NCBI GenBank assembly: GCA_963736325.1
Contig: CAVTOG010000009.1
Coordinates: 1 to 64,000 of the forward strand
Direction of reading: 5' to 3'
Origin: Actinoallomurus sp963736325
GTDB taxonomy: Bacteria > Actinomycetota > Actinomycetes > Streptosporangiales > Streptosporangiaceae
Length of the DNA stretch: 64,000 bases
Shown: positions 49,960 to 59,514 of the stretch, in pieces
Numbering within the stretch: position 1 is the stretch's first letter
Layout: the number at the start of each line of letters is the position of its first letter
Position numbers and translations under genes: made by a program
The notes under the pieces: generated by a model
Databases searched by the model: none
Told to the model about the DNA's origin: nothing
The model's input: the letters and a program-made list of their open reading frames with translations, nothing else

Positions 49960-50128
49960 AGGTGAAAGTCTATCGATCCCGCTCCTTTCCGGATGATTCA
50001 AAGCTGGCTAGTCGCACCTGTTGCCTGCATTCTGGTCTGACCGGTCGAACGCGATCGCATTGGCATTGACGGGGGTGCCAATGTCAAGGGCGGGGCACGG
50101 TGGCCATGAGTCGAAAAGGCGGCGTGGG

Positions 50129-51451
50129 TCAGGCGACTTCGACGTAGTCGAGTTCGGCCCAGCCGCTGTGGTTCTGGAATCGCAAGGTGTTCCAGCCTGC
50201 CTGGAGTTGTACGCCGACGGCGACCTGGTTGTAGGTCTCCCATGCCTGCTGTGGGTAGTCGACCACCACGGAGGCGCTGCCGTTCACGGTTAGAAGGTGC
50301 TGGGCGGCGCCGTAACCCGCGGAATAGTCGACGTTCGCCGTGTACGCGCCCGCGGTGGGCACGTACACCGAGATGTCGACCCAGCTGTCCGCGTTGTCCA
50401 GTTTGGCGACCACGGCGCCTTGGGAGGCGCTGGAGGTCTGGCGTACCACGGCGTCGTTGATGGAGCCTTTCTCGGCCTCGTAGCGGACACGGCTGCCGCG
50501 GACCACGGGGTAGTCGTTCGCCCAGCCGAGGTCGGCGACGTACATGCCGCGGATGTTGGACAGCCAGCCGTGGAAGAAGATGTGGTCCCCGCTGGGGAGT
50601 ATGTCGGCGCCGCCTGGGCCCTGCACCGCGCCGTTCACGCTGTCGGTGGTCAGCAGTGGGCGGTATGCCTTGGTGTATCCGCCGGTCAGCGACGGGGACA
50701 CGGCGTAGCTGGTGCTGTAGGTGTTCTGGCTGTAGACGCCGGTCGCGTAGAAGAGGACGTAGTGCGACGGGCGGCGGATCAGCTTCGGTGCTTCGATCAC
50801 GCCGCCCTCTTCCGGGCGGTCGTTTCGCAGCAGTTCGGTACGGCCGCCGGTCGGGGTGACGCCGTCCGCGGCGACGGGCTGGAGCCAGATGATCGTGGGG
50901 GCGCCGATCGCGTTTCCGTCGTTCTTGTACACCAGGTAACGGCGGCCGTCTGTGTCGACGAAGGCCGACGGGTCGATGTCGCCGCCCTCGCTCGTGTTGC
51001 ACACCAGTGGGGCGTCGCCGACCGACGTGAACGGGCCTGCGGGGGCGCTCGCCACGGCGGCGCCGACGCACATTCGGCCCTGGGCGGCGCTTGGGCCGGC
51101 GAAGTACATCAGGTACTTGCCGTCCGAGCGCTTTGACACGTCCGGTGCCCAGAAGCCGCCGTTCCCGGCCCAGCTCGGCTTCGTCGGCAGGGCGTCGCCT
51201 TTCACACTCCAGGGGCCATTCGGTGCCGATGCCGTCGCGTACGGGATCCGGCCCGAGCCGCTGCTCGTCGAGTACGCGAAGTTCGTGCTGCCGGCCTGGA
51301 GTACGGACGGGTCGGGGAAGTCCTGGCCGATCACGAGTGAGGGTGCCTGGGTCGCGGCGTTCGCGGTGCCCGGTACGAGGACGGCGAACGCTGTCAGACC
51401 GATTGACGCGAGGACGCGCAGTGGCCGACGTGCGCGCATTCGTTTCCGCAT
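50129..51451 (-). CDS. Secreted GH43 glycosidase with C-terminal carbohydrate-binding module
   Basis: 440 residues. The signal peptide ends VPGTANA (about 32). The five-blade GH43 domain has the catalytic base in DFPDPSVL (about 44), the pKa-modulating Asp in GGDIDPSAFVD and the acid Glu in VIEAPKLIRR. GFWAPDV and GPGGADILP are further family phrases. A C-terminal beta-sandwich (about 315-440) beginning RYEAEKGSINDAVV and ending AELDYVEVA is a CBM6/CBM35-type module. The enzyme probably acts on arabinan or xylan side chains. AAGGA lies eight bases upstream of ATG 51451. Confidence 0.92.
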   Translation of the reverse strand: MRKRMRARRPLRVLASIGLTAFAVLVPGTANAATQAPSLVIGQDFPDPSVLQAGSTNFAYSTSSGSGRIPYATASAPNGPWSVKGDALPTKPSWAGNGGFWAPDVSKRSDGKYLMYFAGPSAAQGRMCVGAAVASAPAGPFTSVGDAPLVCNTSEGGDIDPSAFVDTDGRRYLVYKNDGNAIGAPTIIWLQPVAADGVTPTGGRTELLRNDRPEEGGVIEAPKLIRRPSHYVLFYATGVYSQNTYSTSYAVSPSLTGGYTKAYRPLLTTDSVNGAVQGPGGADILPSGDHIFFHGWLSNIRGMYVADLGWANDYPVVRGSRVRYEAEKGSINDAVVRQTSSASQGAVVAKLDNADSWVDISVYVPTAGAYTANVDYSAGYGAAQHLLTVNGSASVVVDYPQQAWETYNQVAVGVQLQAGWNTLRFQNHSGWAELDYVEVA

Positions 51452-51578
51452 GGCAGATTTCCTTCGCTCAATCGATCATTTCCTTCTTATACACCGGGAA
51501 TCCGACCCATTGAAGGGGCAATTTCTGACAGGGGATGTCGGGTGCCGGAAACGCCGATGACCAGCGCGAACGCGACCT

Positions 51579-52125
51579 CTAACGCGCGGCCTGCTGTCCG
51601 ACGTGGAGGCGTCCTGGGCGCAGGACCTCGGCGTACGTGCCGAAGCAGGCCGCGCGGCCGAGGCCGGGCAGTTCCCTTCGGTAGTGCCGGGCCAGGGTGG
51701 TCAGGAGGTCGCCGAATCCGAGGCCGGGCACGATGCAGCGTGGGGTCGCGATCACCACTCGCAGCACCGCGTCGCCCAACCGCAGTTCGGTGCCGGGTTC
51801 GGGATCCTCCGGCGCGTCGAGAACCAGGTTCGGCCGGAATGGCAGCGCCGTGACGTCGGAGCCGTGCCGTCGAGAAAGGCGGTCCAGGGCGCCCGTCGTG
51901 ACCATGTGCACCGCGCCGAAGTCGACGAACCGGCCGCCTGGACGGGCACCGGCGATCTCCGTGACCAGTTCGTCGCCCGCGGAGCCGTCAAGCCAGTCGG
52001 GCACCAGCCCCTCGGGCAGCAGGCGATGGAGCCGCGCGCCCGCCGGCCTCGACGGTGACCGACTCGAGGGCCTCGGCCCGCCCGCTCTTCAGCGGGTAAC
52101 GCAGCAACGCGCTCACACGACCCAC
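51579..52125 (-). pseudogene. MOSC-domain protein with internal deletion and frameshift
   Basis: The 5' part (GTG 52125) reads VGRVSALLRYPLKSGRAEAL then ESVTVEAGG, the standard MOSC beta-barrel N-terminus. The 3' part, in another frame, reads RLHRLLPEGLVPDWLDG then RPNLVLDAPEDPEPGTELRL and ATPRCIVPGLGFGDLL, with the conserved MOSC Cys. Compared with normal members about 50 residues between the two pieces are missing and the join (about 52045) shifts the frame. MOSC proteins carry sulphur or act on molybdenum cofactor; this copy is almost certainly inactive. Confidence 0.65.
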
Positions 52126-52258
52126 GTACGGGACCGTACCGCGCGGAAACACGCCCGTACGGGGCGAGACGTAGGGCCTCGCGAAATCTGCATCTTGCGT
52201 TACTTTCTCCTTGGGGTCGAGATTCAGAGGGTTCATGCGGAATGAGGGGGCGCACGCC

Positions 52259-52402
52259 GTGGCCGATGACGAGATCGATATCCGGCCAGGGGCGTTGCGG
52301 AAGGCAGGGGCGGATCCGCATCGCGCTTCGCGTGACCTGGACCAGGCGTGGAGAGCCTTTCGGCCGGACGCGAGGATGAAGTACACCGGCAAGGACGCCT
52401 GA
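52259..52402 (+). CDS. Truncated WXG100-like small protein
   Basis: 47 residues from GTG 52259: VADDEIDIRPGALRKAGADP, HRASRDLDQAWRAFRPDARM. The helix with AW is like the first half of WXG100/ESAT-6 partners found before polymorphic-toxin genes; the second helix is missing. Its stop is six bases before the next gene. Confidence 0.5.
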   Translation: MADDEIDIRPGALRKAGADPHRASRDLDQAWRAFRPDARMKYTGKDA

Positions 52403-52407
52403 ACGTC

Positions 52408-52905
52408 ATGGGGATGACGTTGCCGGGTGAGCTGGAACGCCTGTTGAATGACCTGGGTTTCAATTGGCCGGAGATCGATGAGGAGCGGTTGTTCGAGCTG
52501 GGCGGGGCCTGGACGGCGTATGGGAGTCATCTGGAGCAGATCAGTGGTGATGCGGAGCGGGCGGCGCAGGAGGTGTGGTCGGGGAACAGTGGTCCGGCGG
52601 TCGAGGCGTTCAAGGCCCGCTGGGAGCATGAGAAGTCCCCTGCGCAGATCCTGAAGAAGGGCGCGACGGCGGCTCATGTGCTGGGCGCGATCTTGATGGT
52701 GTGTGCGGGGATCGTGCTGGCCTTGAAGATCAATGTGATCGTTCAGCTGACGATTTTGTTGATGGAGATCATCGAGGCGATCTCGACCGCCGCGGTGACG
52801 TTCGGTGCGTCCCTGCTGGAGATCCCGGTGTTCAAGGAGATCCAGCAGAAGATCGTCAACGCGATCATCAACGAGGCCGTCAACGCGATCCTCGGAGCCG
52901 TCTGA
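52408..52905 (+). CDS. WXG100-like helical protein with hydrophobic C-terminal half
   Basis: 165 residues from ATG 52408. The N-terminal half (LPGELERLLNDLGFNWPEID, ERLFELGGAWTAYGSHLEQI, EVWSGNSGPAVEAFKARWEH) has the W-x-G helical-hairpin look of type VII secretion substrates. Two hydrophobic helices follow (HVLGAILMVCAGIVLALKIN, VQLTILLMEIIEAISTAAV). Such proteins precede Rhs or CpnT-type toxins in actinomycetes and probably guide export through the ESX-like system. Its TGA overlaps the Rhs ATG (TGATG). Confidence 0.75.
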   Translation: MGMTLPGELERLLNDLGFNWPEIDEERLFELGGAWTAYGSHLEQISGDAERAAQEVWSGNSGPAVEAFKARWEHEKSPAQILKKGATAAHVLGAILMVCAGIVLALKINVIVQLTILLMEIIEAISTAAVTFGASLLEIPVFKEIQQKIVNAIINEAVNAILGAV

Positions 52906-55900
52906 TGGCCGGCGGCGAGGCCACCATCATCAACGCCGTCGTCAAAGACCTCCTCGGTGACGCCGCCGAGAGCGTTGCCAAGGACGCGGCGAAAGACGGA
53001 GTCAAGGCCGCCGCGAAGGACGGCGTCAAGGACGGCGCGGAAGCCGTGGCCAAGGACGGCGCGGAGGACGCCGCACGCCAGGGCGCACGTGACGCGGCCA
53101 AGGCAGGGGAGGACACCGCCAAGAAGGTCGGTGACCGTACCGCGACAAAGGACCCGATCGACGTCGCGAGCGGTGAGGTTCTGCTGCATCAGGTCGACGT
53201 CGAACTGGCCGGTGTGCTGCCGCTGGTGCTCGACCGGACCCACATCTCGTCGTACCGAACCGGGCGGTGGTTCGGCCCCTCGTGGTCGTCGACGTTGGAC
53301 CAGCGCCTTGAGGTCGACTCGTTCGGTGCGTGCCTGGTCGGCTCCGAAGGCCTCGTGCTGGTCTATCCGATCCCGATGGCAGGAGAGCCGGCGCTGCCGG
53401 AACGCGGACCGCGCTGGCCGCTCTCGTACGGCGAACACGGCTACTCGGTCGCGGACCCGGAACAGGGCCGGATCCTCCACTTCGCGTCCCAGCCGAACGC
53501 CGGCATCCCGCGCGGTCAGGCGATGGTCCTGCCCCTCAAGGCGATCACCGACCGCAACGGCAACCGAATAGACCTGGACTACGACGGCAACGGCAACCTC
53601 ACCGAGCTACGGCATTCGGGCGGATACCGGATCGGGGTGGGAACGGCAGACGGCCGGATCACCGAGCTGAGGCTGCTGAGCGCCGCAGACCAGCCGGTGC
53701 TGAAACGCTTCGAGTACGACCAGGCCGACCGGCTGACCGAGGTCTATAACTCCTCGGGCGTGCCGACGCGTTTTGAGTACGACGCGGCGGGCCGTATGAC
53801 CCGGTGGGTCGACACCAACAGCCACTGGTACGCCTATATCTACGACAAGCAGGGCCGCGCTGTAGCGGGCCAAGGCTCGGGTGGCTACCTCGACACGACC
53901 CTCACCTATCACGGCCGGATGACCGTGGTGACGGACTCGGGCGGCCACGACACGGTGTACCACCTGAACGAGCTCGGCCAGGTCGTCGCCGTCGTCGATC
54001 CTTTGGGAAACACGATCCGATCCGAATGGGATTCGTACGGTCGGCTCCGGTCCCGAACCGACCGACTCAGCCGCACCACCCGCTACGAACGTGATGACAA
54101 CGGTGACCTGATAGGGATCGAGCGGCCCGACGGCACCACGATGCGAATCACCCACAACGCGCTGCGGTTGCCCACGATGGTCACCGACCCGAACGGCGGG
54201 GTCTGGCGGTACACGTACGACGAACAAGGCAACCTGACCTCTACCCGCGACCCGGGCGGCGCGATTACGCGTCACGAGTACAACGCGCACGGCAGCCTGA
54301 CCGCCACCATCGACCCACTGGGTCACGTCTCCCGGTACGAGTGCGATGCCGCAGGCCTGCCCATCCAGGTGACCGGACGGCTCGGTGAGCGCGGGCGTTT
54401 CGAGCGCAACGGGTTCGGCCGGATCATCGCTACGACGGACGCGCTCGGCGCGGTGTCCCGCATGGAGTGGACAGTCGAGGGCCGCCCAGCGTGGTTGATC
54501 GCTCCCGACGGCGAGCGCGAGCAATGGACCTACGACGGTGAGGGCAACCTCGTCGAGCACTGTAGTCCGGGCGGCACAAGCACCTTCGAGTACGGCCCGA
54601 TGGACGTTCCGACCGCGCGTATCGACCCGTCGGGAGCGGAGTACCGCTTCGCCTACGACACCGAGCTTCGCCTGGTCTCGGTCACCAACGCCGCAAACCT
54701 CGTCTGGCGCTACGACTACGACGCCAGCAGCAACCTCCTGTCGGAAATCGACTTCAACGGCCGTGTCATCCGCTACGGGTACGACGCGGCGGGGCAGCTG
54801 ATCGAACGAGTCAATGGCGCGGGCCAAGCCGCGGCCTTCGTTCGCGATCGCCTTGGGCGGGTGGTTGAACGCCGTAATACCGACGGCGGGGTGCACCGCT
54901 ACGCGTACGACGCGGTGGGCCGGCTCATGCGTGCGCAGGGCCCGCAGTCGACCCTCGAATACGTCCGTGACGAACTGGGGCGGATCCTCCGCGAAACGGT
55001 GGACGGCCGCACCCTGACGAACCAGTACGACCTTCTCGGGAACCGGCTGAGCCGCACGACCCCCACGGGTGCCGTGTCAACGTGGACCTACGACGCCCGC
55101 GGACTTCCAGCGACGCTCGCGGCACCAGGTGGAGGCCTCACGTTTCAGCACGACGCCCTAGGCCAGGAGACAGCGCGCTTCATCGGCCCAGGCGCCGCGA
55201 TCGCCCAGCGGTTCGACCCGTCGGGCCGCCTCGCCGCGCAGGCCGTCTGGGCGTACGACCAGCCGGGCCGACAGGAAACGGCCCGCCAGGTACAGAACCG
55301 CACGTACACCTACCAGCCCGACGGACGCCCAGTCCATATCACCGACAGGCTGCGTGGCGACCGCCGCTACGAGCTCGACCGGCTCGGCCGGGTCACCGCC
55401 GTACACTCCCGGACCTGGTCGGAGAGTTATGCCTACGACGCGCTCGGCAACATCGTCCAGGCGAACGCTCCTGGTGACGAGGACGACCGTGGCCCACGCG
55501 AGTACCGAGGCACGCTGATCCGCCGGGCTGGGCGGACGGTCCACGAGCACGACGCCCAGGGCCGGCTCGTCCGCACCACCCGGCGTACGCTGTCCGGCCG
55601 GATCCGGCAGTGGAACTACGTCTGGGACTCCGACGACCGGCTCATCGAGGCGACCACTCCCGAGGGAACCTGGCGCTACACCTACGATCCGATCGGCCGC
55701 CGGACCGCGAAGGCGCGCGCCGACCGCAGCGGCGCGTCCGTCGACGGGACATTGTTCTGTTGGGACGGTGGACGACTCGCCGAACAGGTGACGACCACGC
55801 CGGACGGACGGGCCATCGCGACCAGCTGGGACTGGGAGGCCGGCACCCACCGTGCCATGACGCAGGTCCGCCGTTCCTGGGTCCTGAACGCGCCGCAGGC

Positions 55901-56663
55901 CGAGATCGACACCGCCTTCTACGCAATAGTCACCGACCTGGCTGGCACCCCGACCGAGCTGGTCACCCGTGACGGACGCATCGTCTGGCACGACACCACC
56001 AGCCTGTGGGGGACGCGCATCAGCCCCCCATCGGTCGAAACGCACTGCCCCCTGCGCTTCCCTGGCCAGTATCACGACGCGGAAACCGGTCTCAACTACA
56101 ACTACTTCCGTTACTACGACCCGACGCTCGGCGCCTACGCGTCACCCGACCCCGTCGGGCTGGCCCCCGCACCCAACCACCACGCCTACGTCGCAAACCC
56201 GCTGCACGCGATCGACCCTTGGGGTCTCGCGGCGTGCGAGCCCGGCGCGAAGGAGACCCTCAACGAGGCCGACAGAGCCCGCTATGACAACCTTCGCGAC
56301 GCGGTGAACCGAGTTTCCAGCGACTCTCAGACGATCCGGGAGAACCTCAGACCCGGCGAGCTCAGGCGGGGGATGGAGGAACCGTGGCGGCAGAACATGT
56401 ATGCGGGAACCGCGATCGAGAGGGGGGTCGCCAACGACCCGGCGATCATCAATGACGCGGGCATCACCTGGCATGGCGCGTCGCAGCCGGGCAAGTCGGT
56501 GCCCGACTTCAGGATCGGTGATGACGGCTATCCTGTGGACGTGACCGGCGGCAGCCGGACATCCATCAACGACCACATGAATCGGCCGTACTACGAGCAC
56601 AGCGACCAGGTCATGACCTATCCGTCGTTGACCCGAGACTTTCTCAAGCAGATCTTCAGGTAG
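52905..56663 (+). CDS. Rhs-repeat polymorphic toxin with candidate nuclease tip
   Basis: 1,252 residues from ATG 52905. The N-terminus (about 15-75) is a Lys/Asp/Ala repeat helix (AAKDGVKDGAEAVAKDGAED). A DUF6531-type start follows (DPIDVASGEVLLHQVDVELA), then about 30 YD repeats (YDxxGRLxx) that build the hollow Rhs shell, ending with the core marker YDPTLGAYASPDPVGLAPAP and DPWGL (about 1069-1108). The last 144 residues are the toxin: NMYAGTAIERGVANDPAI, VPDFRIGDDGYPVDVTGG and HMNRPYYEHSDQVMTYPSL. The E ... PDF ... DVTGG arrangement suggests a restriction-endonuclease-like fold (inference). It is followed 13 bp later by its immunity gene. Confidence 0.88.
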   Translation: MAGGEATIINAVVKDLLGDAAESVAKDAAKDGVKAAAKDGVKDGAEAVAKDGAEDAARQGARDAAKAGEDTAKKVGDRTATKDPIDVASGEVLLHQVDVELAGVLPLVLDRTHISSYRTGRWFGPSWSSTLDQRLEVDSFGACLVGSEGLVLVYPIPMAGEPALPERGPRWPLSYGEHGYSVADPEQGRILHFASQPNAGIPRGQAMVLPLKAITDRNGNRIDLDYDGNGNLTELRHSGGYRIGVGTADGRITELRLLSAADQPVLKRFEYDQADRLTEVYNSSGVPTRFEYDAAGRMTRWVDTNSHWYAYIYDKQGRAVAGQGSGGYLDTTLTYHGRMTVVTDSGGHDTVYHLNELGQVVAVVDPLGNTIRSEWDSYGRLRSRTDRLSRTTRYERDDNGDLIGIERPDGTTMRITHNALRLPTMVTDPNGGVWRYTYDEQGNLTSTRDPGGAITRHEYNAHGSLTATIDPLGHVSRYECDAAGLPIQVTGRLGERGRFERNGFGRIIATTDALGAVSRMEWTVEGRPAWLIAPDGEREQWTYDGEGNLVEHCSPGGTSTFEYGPMDVPTARIDPSGAEYRFAYDTELRLVSVTNAANLVWRYDYDASSNLLSEIDFNGRVIRYGYDAAGQLIERVNGAGQAAAFVRDRLGRVVERRNTDGGVHRYAYDAVGRLMRAQGPQSTLEYVRDELGRILRETVDGRTLTNQYDLLGNRLSRTTPTGAVSTWTYDARGLPATLAAPGGGLTFQHDALGQETARFIGPGAAIAQRFDPSGRLAAQAVWAYDQPGRQETARQVQNRTYTYQPDGRPVHITDRLRGDRRYELDRLGRVTAVHSRTWSESYAYDALGNIVQANAPGDEDDRGPREYRGTLIRRAGRTVHEHDAQGRLVRTTRRTLSGRIRQWNYVWDSDDRLIEATTPEGTWRYTYDPIGRRTAKARADRSGASVDGTLFCWDGGRLAEQVTTTPDGRAIATSWDWEAGTHRAMTQVRRSWVLNAPQAEIDTAFYAIVTDLAGTPTELVTRDGRIVWHDTTSLWGTRISPPSVETHCPLRFPGQYHDAETGLNYNYFRYYDPTLGAYASPDPVGLAPAPNHHAYVANPLHAIDPWGLAACEPGAKETLNEADRARYDNLRDAVNRVSSDSQTIRENLRPGELRRGMEEPWRQNMYAGTAIERGVANDPAIINDAGITWHGASQPGKSVPDFRIGDDGYPVDVTGGSRTSINDHMNRPYYEHSDQVMTYPSLTRDFLKQIFR

Positions 56664-56676
56664 ATAGAGTCAACTC

Positions 56677-57345
56677 ATGCGACAGCGGTTCACCGGACAG
56701 ACCTTCGAGCAGTTGCGCAGCTTCGGCACCAGCCACACCTACAGCGAGGTCGACCTCGACCGGGTCAAGTTCATCGGCTGCGTCTTCGGCCAGCAGAATG
56801 ATCCAGATTTCGACTTTGTCGTACGCGACGTGACCGCCACCAAGTGCCGCACGACCCGCTGCAGGGTCCAGGGTGTCCGCTTCGAAGACATCACCGTGGA
56901 CGGACTTGCCACCACGGACCAACAGCTCGGCGGCTGCCTGTTCCGGCACGTCACTCTCAAGGGCAAGATCGGGCCGATCATGACGACGCCGGTGAATCGC
57001 GGACTACCCGAGGAGACCAAGGCGGCCATGAACGCCGCCATCGTCGCCTACTACAAGGACGTCGACTGGGCGCTGGACATCTCCGAGGCCGAGTTCAGCG
57101 ACGCCGATTTCTACATGGTGCCCGGCGACCTCGTCCGCCGCGACCCGGAGACCCAGTTTCTGCTGCGCCGGGAGGTCATCGCCGAAGCCAAGCGGGAGCT
57201 CCCCCTAGGTCCGCAGATCGCCGCCTCGCGATTCGAGAGCACTCCTTTCGAGTCCATCGTGGCGGTCGTATCACGGCGCTCCAAGAACTTCGCCGCCGAA
57301 CTCCAGGAGTTCGAGCAACTCCGCAAAGCGGGTCTCGCCGAATAG
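56677..57345 (+). CDS. Cognate immunity protein (first copy)
   Basis: 222 residues. The N-terminal half has a beta-helix or pentapeptide-like rhythm (VDLDRVKFIGCVF, CRVQGVRFEDITVDGLATTD, GGCLFRHVTLKGKIGPIMTT), the C-terminal half is helical (KDVDWALDISEAEFSDADFY, MVPGDLVRRDPETQFLLRRE). Its place directly after the toxin tip and the paralogue at 58730 after a related tip make an immunity role very likely. It would act in the cytoplasm, binding the toxin domain. Confidence 0.8.
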   Translation: MRQRFTGQTFEQLRSFGTSHTYSEVDLDRVKFIGCVFGQQNDPDFDFVVRDVTATKCRTTRCRVQGVRFEDITVDGLATTDQQLGGCLFRHVTLKGKIGPIMTTPVNRGLPEETKAAMNAAIVAYYKDVDWALDISEAEFSDADFYMVPGDLVRRDPETQFLLRREVIAEAKRELPLGPQIAASRFESTPFESIVAVVSRRSKNFAAELQEFEQLRKAGLAE

Positions 57346-57408
57346 CTCACCCGCCGAGGGGCGCACATAGGCGGTGATGTCGGCTCTCCTCTCCCACACT
57401 CCAGTTGC

Positions 57409-57890
57409 TAATGGGACAGGGGATAACTCTCGGCGTCGCTGGGTGATCCGGCCGGCCGGGTCGAGCTCGTAGCGGCGAGTGCCGCGCGCCCGGTCCCTGA
57501 TCTCGACGGGACGCCCGTCGGGCCGGTAGATGTAGCTGCGCTCCTGCAGCAGACGAGCACCGTGTCCGGCTGCCGTGGATCGCGTGCCCAGATGGCTTGC
57601 GCGGCGAGACGGCCCAGCGGATCGAATCCCTGCGAGACCGCGGCTCCTGGACCGAGGTAGCGGAGAGTCTCCTGGCCTACCGCGTCGTACTGGAACGAGA
57701 GGCCGCCGCCCTCGGTCGTGAGCGACGCGGGAAGCCCGGCAGCGTCGTAGGTCCACTGCGACACGGCGCCGGGTGGGCGTGACGCGGGCGAGTACGGCGG
57801 CCGAGGACGTCGCGTACGTAATCGAGCGTCGAGCCGGGGCTCTCGGCGCGTACGACCCGGCCGTTGAAGTCGGTCTCCGAACCGCGAAGA
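57409..57890 (-). pseudogene. Inverted, frameshifted Rhs-core fragment
   Basis: On the minus strand the frames read TDFNGRVVRAESPGSTLDYV, WTYDAAGLPASLTTEGGGLS, FQYDAVGQETLRYLGPGAAV and, after a frame shift near 57550, YIYRPDGRPVEIRDRARGTR. These parallel about 170-200 residues of the full Rhs core (EIDFNGRVIR ... TYQPDGRPVHITDRLRGDRR) but in opposite orientation. A segment of a second Rhs gene has been inverted between the two toxin cassettes. Confidence 0.75.
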
Positions 57891-57892
57891 AA

Positions 57893-58720
57893 CGCGTCGA
57901 CGAGCGAGGTGTCGTCACTCACTCGACGTGGTTCTCCTGGGACGGGGCCCGGCTGGCCGACGACACCAGGTTCTACGCGATCGTCACCGACCTGGTCGGT
58001 ACACCGACCGAACTGGTCACGCCCGACGGGCGCGTGGCATGGCACCAGACCGCCAGCCTGTGGGGAACCACGATCACGGCGTCGACCGCCGAGACGGACT
58101 GCGCGCTGCGTTTCCCCGGTCAGTACCGCGACGAGGAGACCGGGCTCAACTACAACTACTTCCGCTACTACGACCCGTCGACCGGCGCGTACGCGTCCGC
58201 CGACCCGCTGGGGCTCGCCCCCGCGGCGAACCACCACGCCTACGTGACGAATCCTCTCGACGCCGTGGACCCCTGGGGCCTGTCGCCGTACAAGCCGGGC
58301 GCCAAGGAGAACCTCAGCCCGACCGACCGTGCCAGCTACGACAACCTCCGTGCGGCGGTGGACCGGTCGGCCTCCCGTACGCCCGCGCAGATCCGGGCGG
58401 GCCTGAGTCCCGAACAGATCGCGGCCGGCAAGAGAGAGCCGTACCTGCAGAGCATGTTCGCCGGGTCCGAGATCGAGAAGGGCGCGGCGAACGACCCGGC
58501 GGTCCTGGGTGACCCGAACATCACTCATCTGGGCACCTCCAGCCCCGGCCAGCAGGTGCCCGACTTCAAAATCGGCAGTGGTGGGTACGGCGTCGATGTG
58601 ACGGGAGGCAGCTCGAGCTCCTTCTCCAGCCACATGGGGCGTCCCTACATCGATCATGGCGACCAAATCATGCAGTACCCGTCGCTATCCCCCGGGGATC
58701 TCTCGCAGATCTTCAAGTAG
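57893..58720 (+). pseudogene. Orphan Rhs tip with second toxin domain
   Basis: The frame gives the last part of an Rhs core (FYAIVTDLVGTPTELVTPDG, FPGQYRDEETGLNYNYFRYY, YASADPLGLAPAANHHAYV) and a toxin domain related to the first: MFAGSEIEKGAANDPAV, VPDFKIGSGGYGVDVTGG, HMGRPYIDHGDQIMQYPSL. It has no Rhs N-terminus; before about 57900 the sequence joins the inverted fragment, and about 40 core residues are missing next to FSWDGARLAD. Orphan tips of this kind act as a reservoir that can recombine onto the full Rhs gene. The frame is open from GTG 57773, so weak expression cannot be excluded. Confidence 0.8.
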
Positions 58721-58729
58721 AGTCGGCCC

Positions 58730-59404
58730 ATGCGACAGCAGTTCAGTGGCCAGACCCTCAAGCAACTTCGGAGCATTGGCAGCGGCCGGGTATTTGAAGA
58801 ACTCGACCTCGACCGGGTCAAGTTCGACAATTGTGTGCTCGCCCAGCATGACGATCCTCAGCTGGGTCTCGTCGTGCGCGAGGTGAATGCCACCAAGCTT
58901 TCCGCGGCTAATTGTTCGCTGCACGGTATTCGTTTCGAAGACGTTCTCGTAGACGGTCTTTCGCTCTCCAAGCTCCATCATGCGGCCGCCTGCGTGTTCC
59001 GGCACGTCACGCTCAGGGGGCGGATCGGGCCGATCATGACGGCACCGGTGCACTACGCGCTTCCCGAAGAGACACAGGCCGCCTTTAATGCCGCGATCGT
59101 CGCCTATTATCAGGACGTCGACTGGGCGCTGGACATTTCCGCTGCCGAGTTCAGTGATGCGGACTTCTATATGGTGCCGGGCGATCTCGTACGCCGCGAT
59201 CCGGGGACGCAGTTCCTGATTCGACGTGACGCCGTCGCCAAGAGCGAGGGTGTCGAGCTGCCGATTTACGCCGAGATCAGCATCTCAAGATTTGAAGAGA
59301 CGCCATTCGATTCACTGGTCGCGATCGCCCCGAAACGTTCTAAGAACTTCGCCCGCTATATGGAGGATTTTCAGTATCTCCGCCAAGCGGGTCTCGCTGA
59401 GTAG
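58730..59404 (+). CDS. Immunity protein (second copy)
   Basis: 224 residues, nine bases after the orphan tip. Paralogue of the first immunity protein: shared MRQxF(T/S)GQT start, ELDLDRVKFDNCVLAQHDDP, LRGRIGPIMTAPVHYALPEE, DVDWALDISAAEFSDADFYM, and the common end QAGLAE. Differences cluster in the N-terminal beta part (LSAANCSLHGIRFEDVLVDG), matching the divergence of the two toxin tips. Intact and probably expressed to protect against siblings carrying the second tip. Confidence 0.8.
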   Translation: MRQQFSGQTLKQLRSIGSGRVFEELDLDRVKFDNCVLAQHDDPQLGLVVREVNATKLSAANCSLHGIRFEDVLVDGLSLSKLHHAAACVFRHVTLRGRIGPIMTAPVHYALPEETQAAFNAAIVAYYQDVDWALDISAAEFSDADFYMVPGDLVRRDPGTQFLIRRDAVAKSEGVELPIYAEISISRFEETPFDSLVAIAPKRSKNFARYMEDFQYLRQAGLAE

Positions 59405-59514
59405 GGGCTGCTCCGCAAGACGCCAGATAGTGACCAATCACTTACTCCCGCGCGATATCACCAGGTGAGGCGTACGGGTGTCATGGCGATGATTCGACCT
59501 GCTATCTCTGTGTG

